From positions 558,001 to 622,000 of the forward strand of contig SEBU01000001.1 in the NCBI GenBank assembly GCA_004173475.1: a stretch of DNA of 64,000 bases, written 5' to 3'. Positions 60,409 through 64,000 of the stretch are shown in pieces (within the stretch, counting starts at the first letter, position 1; each line of letters begins with the position of its first letter). The stretch comes from Gammaproteobacteria bacterium. GTDB taxonomy: Bacteria > Pseudomonadota > Gammaproteobacteria > Pseudomonadales > Cellvibrionaceae. Below the pieces are notes generated by a model. That model did no database searches. It had not been told where the DNA came from and saw nothing but the letters and a program-made list of their open reading frames with translations. A program made the position numbers and the translations under genes.

Positions 60409-61299
60409 ATGACTCGCAAAACTGCTAATGATTTCCATCCAGAAGTACTTAAACTTTTCGACCAGTATGTCCATGGTCAAAGCTCGCGGCGCGATTTTTT
60501 AAATGGCGCTGCTAAATATACAATCGCCGGCGTAACTGCATCAGGCTTACTCGCTGCATTAAGTCCAACATTTGCAGAAGCACAACAGGTTAGTCCTACA
60601 GACAAAGACATCAAAGCTACGTACGTAGAATATCCGTCTCCTAACGGCAGTGGAAAAATTCGTGGCTATTTAGTGAAACCGGCCAAAGCGAGAGGAAAGT
60701 TACCAACCGTTTTGGTGATTCATGAAAACCGTGGTTTAAATCCACACATTGAAGATATTGCGCGTCGCCTAGCAAAAGACAATTTTATTGCATTTGCTCC
60801 CGACGCATTATTTACACTGGGAGGCTATCCTGGTGACGAAGATAAAGCGCGTGAATTATTTCCAAAACTTGATCAAACTAAAATCATCGAAGACTTTGTT
60901 ACCGCAGCGGATGTTCTAAAGCATCTACCAGAAGGTAACGGAAAAGTGGGTGCTGTCGGCTTCTGCTACGGTGGTGGAGTATCAAATACTCTCGCCACGC
61001 GTATTCCGGATTTGGGAGGTGCGGTGCCTTTTTACGGCAGACAACCCGAAGACGCCGACGTCGCAAAAATTAAAGCGCCCTTGTTGATTCACTACGCAGG
61101 AGCTGACGAACGAATTAACGCTGGCTGGCCAAAATATGAAGCTGCACTCAAAGCGGCGAATGTAAAATATGAAGCGTTTATTTATCCCGAAGTGCAACAT
61201 GGCTTCAACAATGACACAACCCCGCGTTACGATGAAAAAGCGGCGAAACTTGCCTGGCAACGTACTGTAGATTTTTTCAAGAAAAATTTACGCGCGTGA
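60409..61299 (+). CDS. Tat-exported dienelactone-hydrolase-family protein
   Basis: A 296-residue alpha/beta hydrolase. A twin-arginine signal (SSRRDFLNGAAKY, R27-R28) followed by a hydrophobic stretch to ~58 predicts folded export. The triad Cys-Asp-His is visible: C186 in GFCYGG, D233 in AGADERI and H264 in VQHGFNND. Dienelactone hydrolases open muconolactone-type rings; this family also includes general esterases and carboxymethylenebutenolidases. GGAG lies before the ATG. Confidence 0.92.
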   Translation: MTRKTANDFHPEVLKLFDQYVHGQSSRRDFLNGAAKYTIAGVTASGLLAALSPTFAEAQQVSPTDKDIKATYVEYPSPNGSGKIRGYLVKPAKARGKLPTVLVIHENRGLNPHIEDIARRLAKDNFIAFAPDALFTLGGYPGDEDKARELFPKLDQTKIIEDFVTAADVLKHLPEGNGKVGAVGFCYGGGVSNTLATRIPDLGGAVPFYGRQPEDADVAKIKAPLLIHYAGADERINAGWPKYEAALKAANVKYEAFIYPEVQHGFNNDTTPRYDEKAAKLAWQRTVDFFKKNLRA

Positions 61300-61412
61300 T
61301 ATTGGATGCATCTGCTAAATAATTATTCGTTTTAATTGTTAACGTCAATAAAGTGTTGTAAGTACGATCCGAATCAAGTTGTAAGTAGTTGCTTTACCTT
61401 CTCCAAAGGTTA

Positions 61413-61446
61413 CCCCGAGCCGTAAAAAAGCTTGGGGATTTTTTTA
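61413..61446 (+). terminator. Terminator after the dienelactone hydrolase gene
   Basis: CCCCGAGC (61413-61420) pairs with GCTTGGGG (61430-61437), followed by T7. The next ~290 bases (to 61735) show no gene and should carry the promoter of the rhodanese-like gene. Confidence 0.8.
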
Positions 61447-61735
61447 ATTTAATGCTTAAAAAATAACAGTCGATTTTTTAAGGTGAATAAAAATCAACAC
61501 TTTAGTTGATTTCGACGCTGTCGCTCTCTTCAGCTGTTTCAATCCCGCCAATTTCTTGCCCACACAAAAATTTTTATCACGACCCTAAAGCCTTGCAAAA
61601 TCGACATTAATCGCATTTTCATTCTGTAATGGGTTTCCCCTAACAGCCAGCTGGTATGTAAGTTGCTCTGTACACGCATCTCAGATATTTCTGGGTAATT
61701 ACCTTTAATTTTGATTTGCCAGGATAACCAATCAC

Positions 61736-62194
61736 ATGAACAACATTGTTAAAGCTTTTGCATTAATAGCTGCGTTTGCGACACCCGCTGTATTTGCGCA
61801 AAACCAGCCAGCCAAGGCACCCGCTGCCGAAGTGAAATATAAAACGCCGGAACTAACCCCTGCGCAAGTAGACGAGTGGCTAGCAAAGCCAGATAAAGTA
61901 TTGATTATTGATATTCGCCGCCCCGACGAACTTATTACCTTCGGTAGCTTCCCGGTATTTCTAAGCATTCAACTCGCTGACTTGGAAAAAAATATCGCGT
62001 TCATACCAAAAGATCGCAGCATTATCACGGTTTCAAACCACGCTAATCGCGCCTTCAGAGCTGGAGATTTATTAAGCAGCAAAGGATTTAAAGTCGTTGG
62101 CGCTGCGGGCTCCGAAAATTATGAGCAAGCTGGTGGAACCGCCGTTAAGAAAATTGTTAAACCTGCTCCAAAGCCAGAAACAGAAACAAAATAA
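61736..62194 (+). CDS. Exported rhodanese-like protein without catalytic cysteine
   Basis: A 152-residue exported protein. Signal peptide ~1-21 (FALIAAFATPAVFA). The rest has the rhodanese fold: TPAQVDEWLAKPDKVLIIDIRRPDE and the strand before the active-site loop, IITVSNHANRAFRAGDLL. A sulfurtransferase would have a cysteine at about residue 100-101; here it is Ser-Asn. The protein is therefore likely a binding or regulatory relative, not an enzyme. The C-terminal tail is Pro/Lys-rich. Confidence 0.8.
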   Translation: MNNIVKAFALIAAFATPAVFAQNQPAKAPAAEVKYKTPELTPAQVDEWLAKPDKVLIIDIRRPDELITFGSFPVFLSIQLADLEKNIAFIPKDRSIITVSNHANRAFRAGDLLSSKGFKVVGAAGSENYEQAGGTAVKKIVKPAPKPETETK

Positions 62195-62222
62195 GAGCCG
62201 ATACAAGCGGCCTATCGATATC

Positions 62223-62248
62223 GAGGGCATAAAGCAATTTATGCCCTC
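62223..62248 (+). terminator. Perfect hairpin after the rhodanese-like gene
   Basis: GAGGGCATAAA pairs with TTTATGCCCTC around GCAA. No T-run follows, so it could be a weak terminator or an mRNA-processing element between genes of one transcript. Confidence 0.65.
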
Positions 62249-62350
62249 AGATTATTTAGATAACAAGTTTTTAGATTATTTCCAAATTCAAATAAATCCA
62301 TACGAAGCAATACGCACACGAATTAGTAATAGCGAAATACAGAGAAGCAA

Positions 62351-62848
62351 ATGAACACCAAAGATTTTTTACAGCAATTGCAAGACTCAACCTTAGGTGT
62401 TGCACTTAGTGAATCCATTTATATGTATCCCATCGTTGAGGGATTACATCTCATCAGTTTGATTTTCTCTTTCGGTTTAATTTTACTGACAGATTTGCGT
62501 CTGGTCGGTCTTTTTCTTCCAGGGGTTCCTGTACAGGATTTATTGCACAAACTGCGGCCGTGGTTAATAAGCGGCTTTGTGGTGACGTTTATTACAGGCT
62601 TTCTGCTGGTATTCGTGAATGGGCCAAGCTTGATGAATACGTGGGTATTTCCTCTAAAACTTTTATTAATCGTGTTTGCGGGACTAAACGCGGTCTGGTT
62701 CGAATATAAATTTGGTCGGCAAGTCATTCAATGGGGGCATCAAACTTCATCCCCCAAGGGCGCAAAAATTGCGGGTTGGGTTTCGCTTACATCCTGGAGC
62801 TTAGTCATTGTTTGCGGGCGCTTGATTCCTTACTTAAACGGCCATTAA
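62351..62848 (+). CDS. Small membrane protein (DUF6644-like), copy 1
   Basis: A 165-residue protein with four hydrophobic helices. It begins with a short soluble segment (FLQQLQDSTLGVALSESIYM), then a VEGLHLISLIFSFGLILLTDLRLVG helix; the His is shared with its neighbour and could bind haem. It is paralogous to the next gene: same length, same helix order, and both have S/N-x-Y/H plus xHxxxL patterns. Family name given from memory; function unknown. Confidence 0.65.
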   Translation: MNTKDFLQQLQDSTLGVALSESIYMYPIVEGLHLISLIFSFGLILLTDLRLVGLFLPGVPVQDLLHKLRPWLISGFVVTFITGFLLVFVNGPSLMNTWVFPLKLLLIVFAGLNAVWFEYKFGRQVIQWGHQTSSPKGAKIAGWVSLTSWSLVIVCGRLIPYLNGH

Positions 62849-62896
62849 TTAATTTTATTTTTTTGAAAACAACAGTTTAATCGACCGAGAATTTTT

Positions 62897-63376
62897 GTGA
62901 GTACACTTCCATTTTTTCAGGCACTACAAAATAGTGAAATAGCTGTGGGTATTGGGCAATCCAATCATTTGTATGGTGTTGTTGCCCAGATATTTCATAT
63001 TGCTGGCTTGGTACTTATTTTAGCGCCGGTACTTTTAGTGAATTTACGGTTACTCGGTACGGGCTTGGTCAATCAATCAGTACCGCATTTGGTAAAAGCG
63101 ACGAATCCTTTAATCTGGATTGGTTTTTTATCGATTCTTTTTTCCGGAATATTTATGTTTGCGCCCAGCGCAGCCCTTTATTATCCGAATCCCGCGTTTT
63201 GGCTAAAGTTCCAATTGTTGGCAGCTGCACTCGTCGTGCAATTTACACTTTATCGAAAAGTTACTGCTTCAGAAAAACCTAATCGTGCCTTGGCCGTAAC
63301 CACCGCCATTATTTCGCTCACACTTTGGTTTGGTGTTGGTATCGCTGGCCGTGCGATCGGCTACGTTGCCGCCTAA
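62897..63376 (+). CDS. Small membrane protein (DUF6644-like), copy 2
   Basis: A 159-residue four-helix membrane protein, paralogous to the gene 48 bases upstream. It starts at GTG: FFQALQNSEIAVGIGQSNHLYG, then AQIFHIAGLVLILAPVLLVNLRLLG. Conserved histidines (HLYG, FHIAG, PHLV) at helix ends suggest a haem or metal site, perhaps an electron-transfer role. No family function known to me. Confidence 0.65.
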   Translation: MSTLPFFQALQNSEIAVGIGQSNHLYGVVAQIFHIAGLVLILAPVLLVNLRLLGTGLVNQSVPHLVKATNPLIWIGFLSILFSGIFMFAPSAALYYPNPAFWLKFQLLAAALVVQFTLYRKVTASEKPNRALAVTTAIISLTLWFGVGIAGRAIGYVAA

Positions 63377-63426
63377 AACTTATCGCCCATTTTTTAAAAT
63401 CCACCACTAACATTAGGAAACAATTA

Positions 63427-64000
63427 ATGAATCTAAAATCCTTAACCATGATTGCCATTTTTTTGAATACACCTTTCGTCTTCGCAGCAGATGCACCGGC
63501 ACCCAAGCCTGAGGTAAAACCCGCAGAAGCGCAAAAGCCTTTAAGTTTTTTCGTAACCAGCGAGGGTTTAGGCAAGGGAGCTGACCTCGGTGGCCTTGCA
63601 GGTGCAGACGCCCATTGCCAAAAATTAGCGACTGCGGCTGGCGCGGGCAACAATGTTTGGCATGCATATTTAAGTATTCAAGCAGCTAACGGCAAACCCG
63701 CAGTTAACGCGCGTGATCGTATAGGCTCAGGTCCATGGTTCAATGCAAAGGGCGCTATAGTTGCGAAAGATGTTGCGGATTTACATGGCGATACTTTGGA
63801 TTCTGCAAGACGCGGAAATAACTTAAGCCGTACTACCGCAATTTCCGAAAAGAAAGAATCCGTTAAAGGCGCAGGCGATACACCAAACCAACACGATATT
63901 ATTACCGGCTCACAAACAGATGGCACCGCTTTCAATGACGGAACTGACCACACTTGTAGCGGGTATACAAGTGCAGCCGAAGAAGGGACTGTACAAGTAG
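63427..64000 (+). CDS. Secreted lectin/endostatin-like protein, partial at window edge
   Basis: The frame is open for 191 codons and runs off the right end. Signal peptide ~1-20 (MIAIFLNTPFVFA). The mature part, after an Ala/Pro/Lys spacer, starts PLSFFVTSEGLGKGADLGG and contains AGADAHCQKLATAAGAG, NARDRIGSGPWFNAKG and TPNQHDIITGSQTDG. This is a secreted domain like the C-type-lectin/collagen-endostatin fold (DUF1554-like). Two cysteines are visible. AGGAA lies seven bases before the ATG. It likely belongs with the two small membrane proteins upstream. Confidence 0.75.
   Translation, partial: MNLKSLTMIAIFLNTPFVFAADAPAPKPEVKPAEAQKPLSFFVTSEGLGKGADLGGLAGADAHCQKLATAAGAGNNVWHAYLSIQAANGKPAVNARDRIGSGPWFNAKGAIVAKDVADLHGDTLDSARRGNNLSRTTAISEKKESVKGAGDTPNQHDIITGSQTDGTAFNDGTDHTCSGYTSAAEEGTVQV

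Overview
The window looks like chromosomal DNA from a gammaproteobacterium of the Cellvibrio group (Cellvibrionaceae). The pointers are a secreted esterase with long poly-serine linkers and two CBM10-type modules, a GH97 glycosidase, several TonB-dependent receptors, a PEP-CTERM protein, a Pseudomonas-like Vfr/CRP next to trpDC, and moderate GC with many A/T-rich intergenic stretches. The genus is inferred from gene content, not from a marker gene. I saw no tRNA, rRNA, CRISPR array, prophage or complete insertion sequence.

Left part (1-18.1 kb): a giant repeat-rich surface protein (LEPR-XLL start, DUF4347, cadherin/Ig-like repeats, C-terminal membrane anchor) overlaps by one base a membrane-bound PAS-GGDEF diguanylate cyclase. 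Next come two small unknown membrane proteins, a REP-like palindrome, valine-pyruvate transaminase, a one-domain response regulator, a YihY/BrkB membrane protein, and a rightward run of arsC, wrbA, a DUF2069 gene and sppA. A VOC-family gene with a nonsense codon near its start closes this part.

Middle (18.1-38 kb): a DoxX-like membrane protein, a large hybrid histidine kinase, a PEP-CTERM protein, a short CsbD-like stress protein, a phosphoribosyltransferase, a VOC protein, a GH97 gene with a C-terminal frameshift, NdpA/YejK, RidA, arginase, a flavin-dependent monooxygenase, the CBM10 esterase, a four-gene MlaEFD/PqiC-type lipid transport operon and an OsmC-like protein.

Right (38-52.5 kb): vfr/crp, then leftward trpC, trpD, a tautomerase, a DUF1330 gene, trpG, trpE and rpe. 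This is the Pseudomonas-type rpe-trpEG-trpDC-vfr neighbourhood, with two extra small genes between trpG and trpD and no gph. After a DUF3530 gene and a DTW-domain tRNA-modification gene come a sigma-54 activator and a sulfate-binding protein. The latter has a well-formed -24/-12 promoter, so the two probably form a sulfur-responsive unit.

Far right (52.5-64 kb): two divergent TonB-dependent receptors. The rightward one is followed by a co-oriented set of mostly exported proteins: HbpS/GlcG-like, DsbD-like, peroxiredoxin-like, SMP-30-like lactonase, Tat-exported dienelactone hydrolase, a cysteine-less rhodanese-like protein, two paralogous small membrane proteins, and a lectin/endostatin-like secreted protein cut by the window edge. 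This set is the best candidate for an undescribed cell-envelope pathway: uptake, periplasmic redox chemistry and ester/lactone hydrolysis.
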